DNA from: Streptomyces sp. A1136
Lineage (GTDB): Bacteria; Actinomycetota; Actinomycetes; Streptomycetales; Streptomycetaceae
Reading direction: 5' to 3'
Length of the DNA: 64,000 bases
NCBI RefSeq assembly: GCF_004795055.1
Contig: NZ_SSBJ01000038.1
Span: 1 to 64,000, forward strand
The stretch's first letter is position 1; each line of letters opens with the position of its first letter. The position numbers were made by a program, and so were the translations under genes. The notes beneath the pieces are model-generated. The model was given only the letters and a program-made list of their open reading frames with translations. It ran no database searches and had not been told where the DNA came from. Of this stretch, positions 8,259 through 15,178 are shown piece by piece.

Positions 8259-8702
8259 CTAGTCGGTGCAGTACCGCTTGAGCGCCGCTTCGAAAGGCGC
8301 TGCCGCTCGGAATTGATCAGCTTCTGGTTGACCGCGTCCTGGGCCGCCGCGCCGCCCAGGCAGTCGGTGTTGGCACCGCCGTTCTGGAAGGCCTTGTACT
8401 TGCCGGCCGGCACGTCCGGAGGTGAACTTGTCGTCGTCGCCCACGGTTGCGGTGCCCCCGCCCGCGCCGTCGGTCTGGTCGAGGAAGACCTTGCCCTTGG
8501 CCTTGTCGAAGCCCTCGCCGGTGACGATCGATTTCGTCGCGTCACCGGCTTTCGCCTCGACGAAGCACTGGGCCGCGGCGGGAGCCGCGGGCGCCGCGGA
8601 TGTGACCGCCGGGGTGGCGGCCCATCCCGTGGCGGCCGTCCCGAGGGCGATCGAGCAGGCCATGAGGGGGGTGAACAGCGTGATGCGGGTGCGTTGGTTC
8701 AT
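8259..8702 (-). CDS. Small secreted protein with two compensating frameshifts
   Basis: The gene opens with ATG at 8702 and a clear signal peptide (MNQRTRITLFTP, then a hydrophobic run ending GWAATPA), and the frame stays open to TAG at 8259 (147 codons). The natural reading, however, seems to leave this frame near 8416 after GDDDKFT, continue one frame over as DVPAGKYKAFQNGGANTD-CLGGAAAQDAVNQKLINSE, and return near 8300 to finish FEAALKRYCTD. The middle third of the open frame (GRAGRQVQGLPERRC) has the Arg/Gly/Pro look of an off-frame translation. Two single-base indels of opposite sign explain this, either real mutations or sequence errors. The in-frame version has three cysteines and an Ig-like KF-x-DVPAGKY strand pair. 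Function unknown. Confidence 0.6.
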   Translation of the reverse strand: MNQRTRITLFTPLMACSIALGTAATGWAATPAVTSAAPAAPAAAQCFVEAKAGDATKSIVTGEGFDKAKGKVFLDQTDGAGGGTATVGDDDKFTSGRAGRQVQGLPERRCQHRLPGRRGGPGRGQPEADQFRAAAPFEAALKRYCTD

Positions 8703-8904
8703 CGTCTTTCCTCGCCTGGGGTGGGGGAGAGTGATGGAGCCACGGGGCCGACACGGCCGGCGGGCGCACAGACCGGCGCCGACGTCGTCGCCGCGGTGTA
8801 CGGGAGCGGTCGCGCTCCGCGCGCGCTTCCCGATCGGCCTCCGGAAGACGTCCGCCCTTCCCACCATGCCCCGCCGCCCCCTGTCGGCCGGAGGCCGCTT
8901 CGCC

Positions 8905-9831
8905 CTACGCGGCGGCGGCGGTGACCCGGCAGTCGCGGCAACGGCCCGGTTCTCGGGCACGGAAGGCGCGTTCGCAGCCGTCACAGGTCTGCAACGGGTC
9001 GGGGCGGGCGCGGTTCGACTCCTCGGGCGGGACGGCGGGGACGGGCGGTGGGAGAAACGCCGTGAGCCGGTAGGCCAGCACGGACGCCGGGTGCCGGATG
9101 TGGTCCGGGAGGTCGACGGTCAGCTTCCGCGCGATGGCGTCGGGGGCGACCCCGCGCTCCAACCAGGTGGAGGTGCCGGGCGCGAGACGCAGGATGTCCC
9201 GTTCGGACAGGAGCACTCGAGGATCGAGTGCGCGCAGGCCTGCCAACAGGTCGATGGCGGCCGGGTGGAGCGGGTCGGCGGCCTCCAGGCCCTGCTCCTC
9301 CGCCTCCGGCACGGGCTCTTCGGCCTCCGGGTCCGGCACGTCGGGTTCCCATACGGGCTCGACCACGGGCCCCGGGGCGGGCTTGGGGTCGGGCTCCGGT
9401 TCGCGTCGCGTCACGGGGACGGGTCGCACGCGCCCCTGGCGGGGTGGCGTGGCCTCGTCCGGGTCGGCGCCCGGCTGTTCGTAGTAGTACGTCCGGGTGA
9501 CCATGCGCCCGCCGTCGAGCCGTACGGTCCGCCGCTCGACGTACCCGCACTGCTCCAACTCCCGCAGGGCGGCGGCCAGTCGGATCTCCCCCTCGGGGAA
9601 GTGCGCGGCCAGCACCTTGATGCCGACGGGTGCGCCGTCCCGCAGCGACTGGATGTACACGGCGACGCCGATGGCCGTGGCGGACAGTCCCGCGTGCTGG
9701 GCGAGGTGGTTGCCGACGACCGTGAAGCGGTTGCGGTGACGGGACTTGACGTGAATGACGCCGGACCGGTGATTCCCGGGCGCGACCCGGGATGGGGCAC
9801 GGGAGGGCGCACTAGACTGCGTGTAGGCCAT
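8905..9831 (-). CDS. Helix-turn-helix protein with C-terminal zinc ribbon
   Basis: 308 residues. Residues about 25-120 form a winged-helix DNA-binding domain of the type found in replication-initiator and DnaD-like proteins (HVKSRHRNRFTVVGNHLAQHAGLSATAIGVAVYI, shown here in part; then LRELEQCGYVERR). A Pro/Glu/Asp-rich linker (about 125-190) leads to a helical region and a short ribbon CDGCERAF...CRDC near the end. This arrangement recurs in streptomycetes as a helix-turn-helix protein of unknown role. A GGAAG-CGTTCA-CTTCC inverted repeat lies just before the ATG and may overlap its ribosome-binding site. No phage or plasmid genes are adjacent, so a replication function is not supported. Confidence 0.8.
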   Translation of the reverse strand: MAYTQSSAPSRAPSRVAPGNHRSGVIHVKSRHRNRFTVVGNHLAQHAGLSATAIGVAVYIQSLRDGAPVGIKVLAAHFPEGEIRLAAALRELEQCGYVERRTVRLDGGRMVTRTYYYEQPGADPDEATPPRQGRVRPVPVTRREPEPDPKPAPGPVVEPVWEPDVPDPEAEEPVPEAEEQGLEAADPLHPAAIDLLAGLRALDPRVLLSERDILRLAPGTSTWLERGVAPDAIARKLTVDLPDHIRHPASVLAYRLTAFLPPPVPAVPPEESNRARPDPLQTCDGCERAFRAREPGRCRDCRVTAAAA

Positions 9832-10134
9832 TGGGAAGCGTTCACTTCCTGATTGGTCAGGCCCTCGCCCGGGATGCCAGTCCCGGCGGGGGCCGTCTCA
9901 TGTCTGCGGTTGTCGGGGCCGAGCATATGCCGGCCAACCCACATCAAATCCAGCCCAGTTGGCACAGTTCACCCATCCGAGCGATGGGAGGCCGGGAGGG
10001 TTGGTAGGGGGTCGTTCACCCTCTTCGTCCTTGGTGGTACAGGGACCAACGCCACCGGGTCCCGCTCCACGACGACCCGGTGAACCACCCCGACCACCCC
10101 GACCACCCCGACCGGCCGCGCCGACACGCGGGCG
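9832..10134. other. Gene-free region before the HTH gene
   Basis: 303 nt with no supported gene. It contains the inverted repeat GGAAG-CGTTCA-CTTCC (9833-9848), a GC-rich hairpin at 9861-9893 that would form in the HTH leader, the octamer palindrome GCATATGC, and a 9-bp tandem repeat (ACCACCCCG three times, 10084-10110) close to the stop of the next gene. Confidence 0.6.
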
Positions 10135-10575
10135 TCAGGGCGCGGTGGCCGCCAACAGATCGACGACGATCTCCGTACCCAGGGCGTACGCCGGGACGCC
10201 CGAGGTGATGAGGGCGGTTTCGGCGACTCCGATGAGCTCGGCGACGGTGGCGCCGGCGTGGAGGGCGCCTTGGGCGTGGATGCGCGCGGGGTGTTCCCGG
10301 CCCAGGGACAGGAGCTGGCCGAAGTGGACGAGTTGCTGCACGCGCGCGCCGAGCGGGTTTTCGGTCAACACGATGTGCCGCAGCGCCGCGAGTGCCTCCT
10401 CGGTTGGCAGCCGGTCGAAGTCCCGCGCCAGGCGCAGCCGGTCCCGCACACCGCCCGGAACACCTCCGAGGGTGGAGCGGTAGCGGGCGCGCACCGCTTC
10501 GGCGCGCCGGGCGAGGGCGTCGTCGGCCGCCGTCGTATCGTCGGCCGTCGCGTCGGCCGTCGCGTCGGCGGTCAT
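10135..10575 (-). CDS. Carboxymuconolactone decarboxylase family protein
   Basis: 146 residues of the CMD/AhpD fold. The core has LRHIVLTENPLGARVQQLVHFGQLLSLG, written here in part, and HAGATVAELIGVAETALITSGVPAY, typical of gamma-carboxymuconolactone decarboxylase-like subunits. No CxxC is present, so peroxidase chemistry is unlikely. An N-terminal Thr/Ala/Asp repeat (TADATADATADD) precedes the domain. The ATG at 10575 overlaps the TGA of the upstream aldolase gene (ATGA), so the two are translationally coupled. Pairing with a class II aldolase points to breakdown of an aromatic acid or small hydroxy-acid; the exact substrate is unknown. Confidence 0.85.
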   Translation of the reverse strand: MTADATADATADDTTAADDALARRAEAVRARYRSTLGGVPGGVRDRLRLARDFDRLPTEEALAALRHIVLTENPLGARVQQLVHFGQLLSLGREHPARIHAQGALHAGATVAELIGVAETALITSGVPAYALGTEIVVDLLAATAP

Positions 10576-11246
10576 GACGCGACCCGGGCGATCGAGGCGC
10601 GCACGGCGGCCAGGGCGCCCTCCGGGAAGTCCACGGCCCCGCCGATCGCCGCCGCCGCGATCTCCGCCTCGGCGCTCTCCTCGATGGCCACCACCAGGTG
10701 GGCGGTCGCCGCCGAGTCCGGACCGAACACTATGAGGCCGTGGTTGGCCAGCAGGGCCGCCGAGGTCGCGGGGCGCCGTTCCAGGACGTCGACGATGCCG
10801 CGCACGGATACGTCGGACCCACGCGGCCCCCAGGGCACCACCGGGACCTCCTCGGGCTGCCCGAAGCGCAGCATCGGCTCGGTCCGGCACGGCAGCGGCC
10901 GGTGGGCGACGGCGAAGGCCGTCGCGGAGGGCGAGTGGGTGTGGATGACGGCGCCCACGTGCGGGCGCGCCCGGTAGACGGCGCTGTGCATGGCGATGAT
11001 CTCGGCGCTGACGGAGCGCAGCTCCCCTTCCAGGACTCGCCCGTCGAGGCTGACGGCCGCCAGGTCCTCCGGCCGGAGCCCGCGGACGAACCCCGGCGTC
11101 AGCAGGAAGCTGTCCGCGTCGAGCCGGGCGCTGAGGTTGGCGTGCCCCGAGTGGGACATCACCCCTGCCGTGAAGAGCGCCTCCGCCGCCGCGACCAGCT
11201 CCGCCCGCTCGTGCGCCCGTTCCTTCGCCACCCGTGTGGTTGCCAT
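10572..11246 (-). CDS. Class II aldolase/adducin family protein
   Basis: 224 residues of the zinc-dependent fuculose-phosphate aldolase/AraD superfamily, which also includes decarboxylases. Metal-binding histidines are visible in IHTHSPSATAFAVAH and in LANHGLIVFG, with the family's early SGHANLSARL. Length is usual for the family. It is the first gene of a two-gene unit with the CMD-family gene (4-nt overlap) and is transcribed divergently from a MerR regulator. The spacer holds a MerR-type promoter (11306-11336), so it is probably induced by the MerR ligand. Substrate unassigned. Confidence 0.9.
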   Translation of the reverse strand: MATTRVAKERAHERAELVAAAEALFTAGVMSHSGHANLSARLDADSFLLTPGFVRGLRPEDLAAVSLDGRVLEGELRSVSAEIIAMHSAVYRARPHVGAVIHTHSPSATAFAVAHRPLPCRTEPMLRFGQPEEVPVVPWGPRGSDVSVRGIVDVLERRPATSAALLANHGLIVFGPDSAATAHLVVAIEESAEAEIAAAAIGGAVDFPEGALAAVRASIARVAS

Positions 11247-11305
11247 CCGGCACCTCCGTAGTCCGCTGCCGACGGCTCTCGATCGCCGCCGTGCCCGCGC
11301 ACCCC

Positions 11306-11336
11306 ACTCTTCAACTTAAACTCAGGTTCAAGTCAA
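11306..11336 (-). promoter_or_regulatory. MerR-type promoter with 19-bp spacer and dyad operator
   Basis: On the minus strand TTGACT (11336-11331) and AAGAGT (11311-11306) are separated by exactly 19 bp, the over-long spacing used by MerR-activated promoters. The spacer region carries the dyad CTTGAAC-CTGA-GTTTAAG (11332-11315). It points toward the aldolase gene. Confidence 0.75.
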
Positions 11337-11379
11337 GCGGCCGACGGCCGGACCGGGCGGGAACGGGAGGAGCGGCTGC

Positions 11380-11799
11380 GTGCGCATGACCATCGGACAG
11401 CTCTCGGAGATCACCGGAGTGCCGGCGTCGGCCATCCGGTACTGGGAACGCCACGGCCTGCTCCCGGCGCCCGAGCGCCGGAGCGGGCAGCGGCGCTACC
11501 CGCCGGAGGCCGCGCAGCGGATCGTGGTCCTGCGCAAGTGCCAGCAGGCGGGGTTGACCCTGGCGGAGATCGGCGAGTTGCAGGAGGACCGGCCGCGCAG
11601 GCAGGCGATGATCCAGGCCAAGATCGCCGAGGTCGAGCAGCGGATGATCGACCTCGACCACGCCCATCAGCTCCTGGTCCACGCCGTGCAGTGCGGCGAG
11701 GAGGACATCGTCGGCTGCCCCAAGTTCCGCGAGCAGATGGCCGCCTGGGAGACCTCCGCCCCCGGCCGCGCCGCAGTCCCGGAACCCGACCGTGGGTGA
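11380..11799 (+). CDS. MerR family transcriptional regulator
   Basis: 139 residues: winged HTH at 1-70 (TIGQLSEITGVPASAIRYWERHGLLP, in part), a dimerisation coiled coil (about 75-115) and a short C-terminal tail with two cysteines (QCGEEDIVGC) that could bind a thiol-reactive or metal ligand. GTG at 11380 is preceded by GGGAGGAG at usual distance; an internal ATG two codons on is the alternative. It lies divergent from the aldolase/CMD operon with the MerR-type promoter between, so it very likely controls that operon. The inducing signal is unknown. Confidence 0.92.
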   Translation: MRMTIGQLSEITGVPASAIRYWERHGLLPAPERRSGQRRYPPEAAQRIVVLRKCQQAGLTLAEIGELQEDRPRRQAMIQAKIAEVEQRMIDLDHAHQLLVHAVQCGEEDIVGCPKFREQMAAWETSAPGRAAVPEPDRG

Positions 11800-12157
11800 C
11801 GGCGTCCGCGGCGAGAGCGGCGACGACGGCCCGCCGAGCCGGGCGGCGCGGCGCGAGGGCGTCGACCTGCCGGAGGATCAGGGGTGCCTGCGGTGGGTGC
11901 TCGGGGTGCCGCTCGGGCTCGTCTACCTGGCGGCGGCGTACTGCTGCCGGATCGCCCTGCTCATGCGGCCCGACGGGCCCCACGACGACCACACCCGCGC
12001 CGACATCGAGGCGTGCGCCGTCGCGGCGCTGTGCGTCAGCCTGCTCGGGCTGCTGCTCTCGCTCCTCCCGGTGTACCGCCGCACCCTGAGCCGGTGGTGG
12101 TACCTCGTGCCCCTCGCGCTCGGCCTCGTCGCCTACGTCCGGGCGCTCACCGCCTGA
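11792..12157 (+). CDS. Small membrane protein
   Basis: 121 residues with a charged N-terminus and about three hydrophobic segments (about 33-56, 74-93, 98-116). No family recognised. GTG at 11792 overlaps the end of merR by 8 nt, so it is probably co-translated with the regulator. A GTG 4 nt later that would give the common GTGA overlap is out of frame and leads to a low-complexity Arg/Ala product, so it was not used. It may have a sensory or transport role for the MerR system, but nothing in the sequence proves this. Confidence 0.7.
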   Translation: MGDGVRGESGDDGPPSRAARREGVDLPEDQGCLRWVLGVPLGLVYLAAAYCCRIALLMRPDGPHDDHTRADIEACAVAALCVSLLGLLLSLLPVYRRTLSRWWYLVPLALGLVAYVRALTA

Positions 12158-12192
12158 GCCGCACGGGCCGCGTTCCCGGCCGCCAGAGCGAA

Positions 12193-12232
12193 CACCGCGG
12201 CCCCCGCCCGGAGGGGGGCGGGGGCCGCGGTG
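12193..12232. terminator. Bidirectional terminator between convergent genes
   Basis: CACCGCGGCCCCCGCCC (12193-12209) pairs perfectly with GGGCGGGGGCCGCGGTG (12216-12232) over a 6-nt loop, between the stops at 12157 and 12248. Confidence 0.85.
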
Positions 12233-12247
12233 CGTGCGTACGGGGCG

Positions 12248-13579
12248 TCAGGCGGCAACGGCCACCGGGGTGCGGGCCGGGTCCTCCGGCGTCACGTCGT
12301 CGAGCGGGGAGGACGAGGCGGCCGCGTAGGCCCTCTTGTCCAGGATTCCCTCACGCGCCGAGACGATGACCGGGACGACGGCCTGGCCGGCCACGTTGGT
12401 CGCGGTGCGCATCATGTCCAGGATCGGGTCGATCGCCATCAGCAGGCCCACGCCCTCCAGCGGCAGGCCGAGCGTGGACAGGGTCAGCGTGAGCATGACC
12501 GTGGCGCCCGTCAGACCCGCCGTGGCGGCGGAGCCGACCACAGACACGAACGCGATGAGCACGTACTCCTTGATACCCAACTGGACGTCGAAGATCTGCG
12601 CGATGAAGATCGCCGCGAGCGCCGGGTAGATCGCGGCGCAGCCGTCCATCTTGGTCGTGGCGCCGAACGGGACGGCGAAGGAGGCGTACTCCCTCGGGAC
12701 GCCGAGGCGTTCGGTGACCTTCTGGGTGACCGGCATGGTGCCGACCGAGGAGCGGGAGACGAAGGCCAGCTGGATGGCCGGCCAGGCGCCCTTGAAGAAC
12801 TGGAGCGGGTTGACCTTGGCGACCGTCGCGAGGAGCAGCGGGTACACGCCGAACATCACCAGCGCGGAGCCGATGTAGACGTCCGCGGTGAAGGTGGCGT
12901 ACTTGCCGATCAGGTCCCAGCCGTACGTGGCGATCGCGGTGCCGATGAGGCCGACGGTGCCGATCGGCGCGAGGCGGATGACCCACCACAGGGCCTTCTG
13001 GAGCAGCTCCAGGACGGACTCGGCGAGGGTGAGGACCGGCTGCGCCTTGGTGCCGAGCTTGAGGGCGGCGATACCGGCGACGGCGGCCAGGAAGACGATC
13101 TGCAGGACGTTCAGCTCGGTGAACGGCGTGACGATGTCCTTCGGCACGATGCCGGTCAGGAAGTCGAGCCACGAGCCGTGGTGCTTGGGCAGCTTGCCGT
13201 CCTGCGGGGTGAGGCCGGTGCCGGCACCCGGGTTGGTCAGCAGGCCGATGGCGAGGCCGATGCCGACTGCGATCAGCGAGGTGATCATGAACCAGAGCAG
13301 GGTGCGCGAGGCGAGGCGCGCGGCGTTGTTCACCTTCCGCAGGTTGGTGATGGACACCAGGATCGCGAAGAACACGAGGGGGGCGACGGCCAGCTTGAGC
13401 AGCTGGATGAAGATGTCGCCGATCTGCTCCAGGGTGGTGCCCAGCCAGCTGATGTCCTGGCTCTTGGCGAGCCAGCCGAACAGCACGCCGAGCGCGAGAC
13501 CGGTGACGATCTGGGCCCAGAACGGGAACTTGAACGAGGCCTTGGCGGCGGGGGCCGGGGCCTGGGGGGTGGCGGACAC
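12248..13579 (-). CDS. Dicarboxylate/amino acid:cation symporter (DAACS family)
   Basis: 443 residues with about eight membrane segments and two re-entrant loops. Family marks are the serine-rich SRSSVGTMPVTQ loop, FAVPFGATTKMDGCAAIYPAL (the NMDGT region, here KMDGC) and NVAGQAVVPVIV. The family takes up C4-dicarboxylates, glutamate/aspartate, serine/threonine or, in the TcyP branch, cystine, with Na+ or H+. GTG at 13579 is chosen since GGAG lies 7 nt upstream; a GTG two codons earlier is too close to it. The gene is preceded by a long leader (about 300 nt) containing a cysteine-rich leader peptide and a palindromic promoter, so expression may respond to sulfur-amino-acid supply. That link is inference. 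Confidence 0.93.
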   Translation of the reverse strand: MSATPQAPAPAAKASFKFPFWAQIVTGLALGVLFGWLAKSQDISWLGTTLEQIGDIFIQLLKLAVAPLVFFAILVSITNLRKVNNAARLASRTLLWFMITSLIAVGIGLAIGLLTNPGAGTGLTPQDGKLPKHHGSWLDFLTGIVPKDIVTPFTELNVLQIVFLAAVAGIAALKLGTKAQPVLTLAESVLELLQKALWWVIRLAPIGTVGLIGTAIATYGWDLIGKYATFTADVYIGSALVMFGVYPLLLATVAKVNPLQFFKGAWPAIQLAFVSRSSVGTMPVTQKVTERLGVPREYASFAVPFGATTKMDGCAAIYPALAAIFIAQIFDVQLGIKEYVLIAFVSVVGSAATAGLTGATVMLTLTLSTLGLPLEGVGLLMAIDPILDMMRTATNVAGQAVVPVIVSAREGILDKRAYAAASSSPLDDVTPEDPARTPVAVAA

Positions 13580-13789
13580 GGACACTCTCCGGGGGTGACG
13601 CGTAACGGAAGACGCGTGAAGTCGTGGGGGACGGGGCGCGCAGGGACGGACGAAAGGTTCCTGCGGCGGTGGTGACAACGCGGTGGGGACACGGTGCGGC
13701 AGCACCCGGAAAGTGCCGGGCCGGCCGGGCCGCTGCTGGTCGGTCGGGTCGACGGGACGCCGACCGTGACGACGTCTACCGCGACGGCG

Positions 13790-13873
13790 TCAACGACAAC
13801 AGCAACAGGCCGCGGACACGCGGCGGCAGAGGTCGACGTGCAGGCGCGCCACGAGCGGAACGCTCGCGGTCAT
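13790..13873 (-). CDS. Cysteine-rich leader peptide of the symporter transcript
   Basis: A 27-codon open frame, M-T-A-S-V-P-L-V-A-R-L-H-V-D-L-C-R-R-V-S and then A-A-C-C-C-C-R, stop TGA at 13790. The RLHVDLCRR core is the signature of actinobacterial putative leader peptides, which usually sit upstream of sulfur or amino-acid genes. Four consecutive Cys codons just before the stop suit ribosome stalling when Cys-tRNA is scarce. No strong Shine-Dalgarno is visible, as is usual for these leaders. It starts about 25 nt after the predicted transcription start and about 210 nt before the symporter GTG. Confidence 0.75.
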   Translation of the reverse strand: MTASVPLVARLHVDLCRRVSAACCCCR

Positions 13874-13904
13874 CTGGTGCGCAACTGTGGTCAACATGTT
13901 GAAC

Positions 13905-13948
13905 ACGCTAACACTTCTCCTTTGAGAATCTCAAAGGCGCCCTTTGAG
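13905..13948 (-). promoter_or_regulatory. Promoter with overlapping 19-bp palindrome and extra half-site
   Basis: Minus-strand TTGAGA (13934-13929) and TAGCGT (13910-13905) are 18 bp apart, a plausible housekeeping promoter. The -35 lies inside the perfect palindrome CCTTTGAGA-A-TCTCAAAGG (13919-13937). A third half-site CCTTTGAG is at 13941-13948. This layout suggests repression by a dimer covering the -35 region. A second palindrome TCAACATGTTGA is at 13891-13902, near the start point. Confidence 0.65.
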
Positions 13949-13979
13949 CCAAGGTCACGGCTCTCCCCGCGCCGGAACG

Positions 13980-14030
13980 CGCGAACGCCCCAGCGGTACG
14001 GGTGGTGTTCCCGTTGCTGGAGCGTTCGCG
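13980..14030 (-). terminator. Long hairpin after the DUF4229 gene
   Basis: CGCGAACGCCCCAGC (from 13980) pairs with GCTGGAGCGTTCGCG (to 14030) with one mismatch, and ACGGG/CCCGT extends the stem. It lies 50 nt past the stop at 14082. Confidence 0.7.
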
Positions 14031-14081
14031 GAAGCGTGTGGGTGTGTGATGAAGCTAACCGGGTCGGGCCCGGCCGGCGCG

Positions 14082-14390
14082 CTAGGCAACGCGGGCGGCG
14101 TCGTCCGCCGCGTCCTCCTGGCCCCGGTTCTCGGCGAGCTTCTGCTTCGCACCCGCGACGCGTCCGGAGATCTGCAGCGACATCTCGTCGCGCTGCTTGC
14201 GCAGGAGCACGAAGGACAGCGGCGCGGAGAGGACGAGGGCGAGGAGCACGATCCAGGCGAAGTTCGCGTCGCCCAGGCCGGAGGGCACCCAGCCCAGCCG
14301 GACGAATACGGCGACGAGCACCAGGCACCCGACGAAGATGCCCAGGCGCATCGCGGTGTAGCGGATCGTCGCGCTCGGCTTGAGGGACAC
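14082..14390 (-). CDS. DUF4229 domain-containing membrane protein
   Basis: 102 residues with two hydrophobic segments (about 14-33 and 42-62) flanked by basic residues, followed by a charged helix (KQRDEMSLQISGRVAGAKQKL, in part) and an acidic end. This matches the small DUF4229 membrane proteins of actinobacteria, whose role is unknown. GTG at 14390 is preferred because AAGGGG lies 5 nt before it; an ATG 12 codons upstream is the alternative. It lies among menaquinone and haem-related genes, but no functional link can be shown. Confidence 0.82.
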   Translation of the reverse strand: MSLKPSATIRYTAMRLGIFVGCLVLVAVFVRLGWVPSGLGDANFAWIVLLALVLSAPLSFVLLRKQRDEMSLQISGRVAGAKQKLAENRGQEDAADDAARVA

Positions 14391-14537
14391 GGTGACCCCT
14401 TCTCTCTCGTCTTCGTACGGCGGCACGTGCCCATCCAGTGAAGCACGCCGCGGCCGACCTCCGGTCCGCCGGGGTCGCCGGCCCCGCGCCCCCGCACCCT
14501 GTACCGCCGTGCCGCCGTGCCGCCATACCCCAGGCCC

Positions 14538-15062
14538 TCAGTGCAGCGGGAGCAGCATCGTGATGTCGTCGCGGTCGTCGCCGGGACCGACGCGAATGGC
14601 GTCGGGGACGCGGCCGACCTCCTTGTAGCCGCAGGAGGCGTAGAAGTGCTCCAGGCCGAGGCCGCCACGGCAGCTCAGGCGGACGGCCTCGATGCCGTCC
14701 AGGGTGCGGGCGGCGTCGGCGACGGCCGCCATCAGGGCGCGGCCGGCGCCCCGGCCCTGGAGGTCGGGGGCGACCATCACGGTGTAGGCCGTGACCCAGT
14801 GGCGCATGAGCCGGTGTGGGTTGAGGGCGAGGACGGCGGCGGCGCCGACCCGGCCCGCCCCGTCGTGGCCCACGATCAGACGGTGGCTTCCCTCCACCAT
14901 CGCCACGAGGTGCTTGACCAGCGCGGGCCGCACGTCCTCGGCGGTGACGGGCGGGACGAAGCCGACCGCGCCACCCGCGTTGCTGACCTCCGTCCAGAGG
15001 TCGAGGAGTCCGTCGCGCAGGGCCGGGTCGACCACGGGGTCGAGAGCAAAGGTAAGGGTCAC
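14538..15062 (-). CDS. GNAT family N-acetyltransferase
   Basis: 174 residues of the acetyl-CoA-dependent GNAT fold. The acetyl-CoA loop is VAPDLQGRGAGRALM, followed by HFYASCGYKEVGR, a standard strand-beta-bulge pair. GTG at 15062 is preferred over an upstream frame extension because the sequence before it is AT-rich promoter-like DNA (TAAGTAATAGATATTC), so the message is probably short-leader or leaderless. The substrate is unknown. It follows mqnE on the same strand but a strong terminator (15123-15154) separates them. Confidence 0.88.
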   Translation of the reverse strand: MTLTFALDPVVDPALRDGLLDLWTEVSNAGGAVGFVPPVTAEDVRPALVKHLVAMVEGSHRLIVGHDGAGRVGAAAVLALNPHRLMRHWVTAYTVMVAPDLQGRGAGRALMAAVADAARTLDGIEAVRLSCRGGLGLEHFYASCGYKEVGRVPDAIRVGPGDDRDDITMLLPLH

Positions 15063-15122
15063 AACCAAAGAATATCTATTACTTAGGCGCCTCGGCAACG
15101 GTTTTGCCGCTCCCGGAACGGC

Positions 15123-15154
15123 GCGAGCCCCGGTCCGCCAGGACCGGGGCTCGC
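15123..15154 (-). terminator. Terminator after mqnE
   Basis: GCGAGCCCCGGTCC (15123-15136) pairs perfectly with GGACCGGGGCTCGC (15141-15154) over a 4-nt loop, 24 nt past the mqnE stop. Confidence 0.85.
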
Positions 15155-15178
15155 CTCCGTCGTACGGCGCGCGGCGCG

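Noticed and set aside
10084-10110. ACCACCCCG tandem repeat as an iteron or regulatory array
   Set aside because: Only three perfect 9-bp units, low complexity, no dyad symmetry and no replication gene next to it. Kept only as part of the gap description.
11538-12369. Other open frames across the small membrane gene at 11792
   Set aside because: They give Arg/Gly/Pro-rich products with no domain, typical of off-frame reading in high-GC DNA. The 121-aa frame has clear membrane segments.
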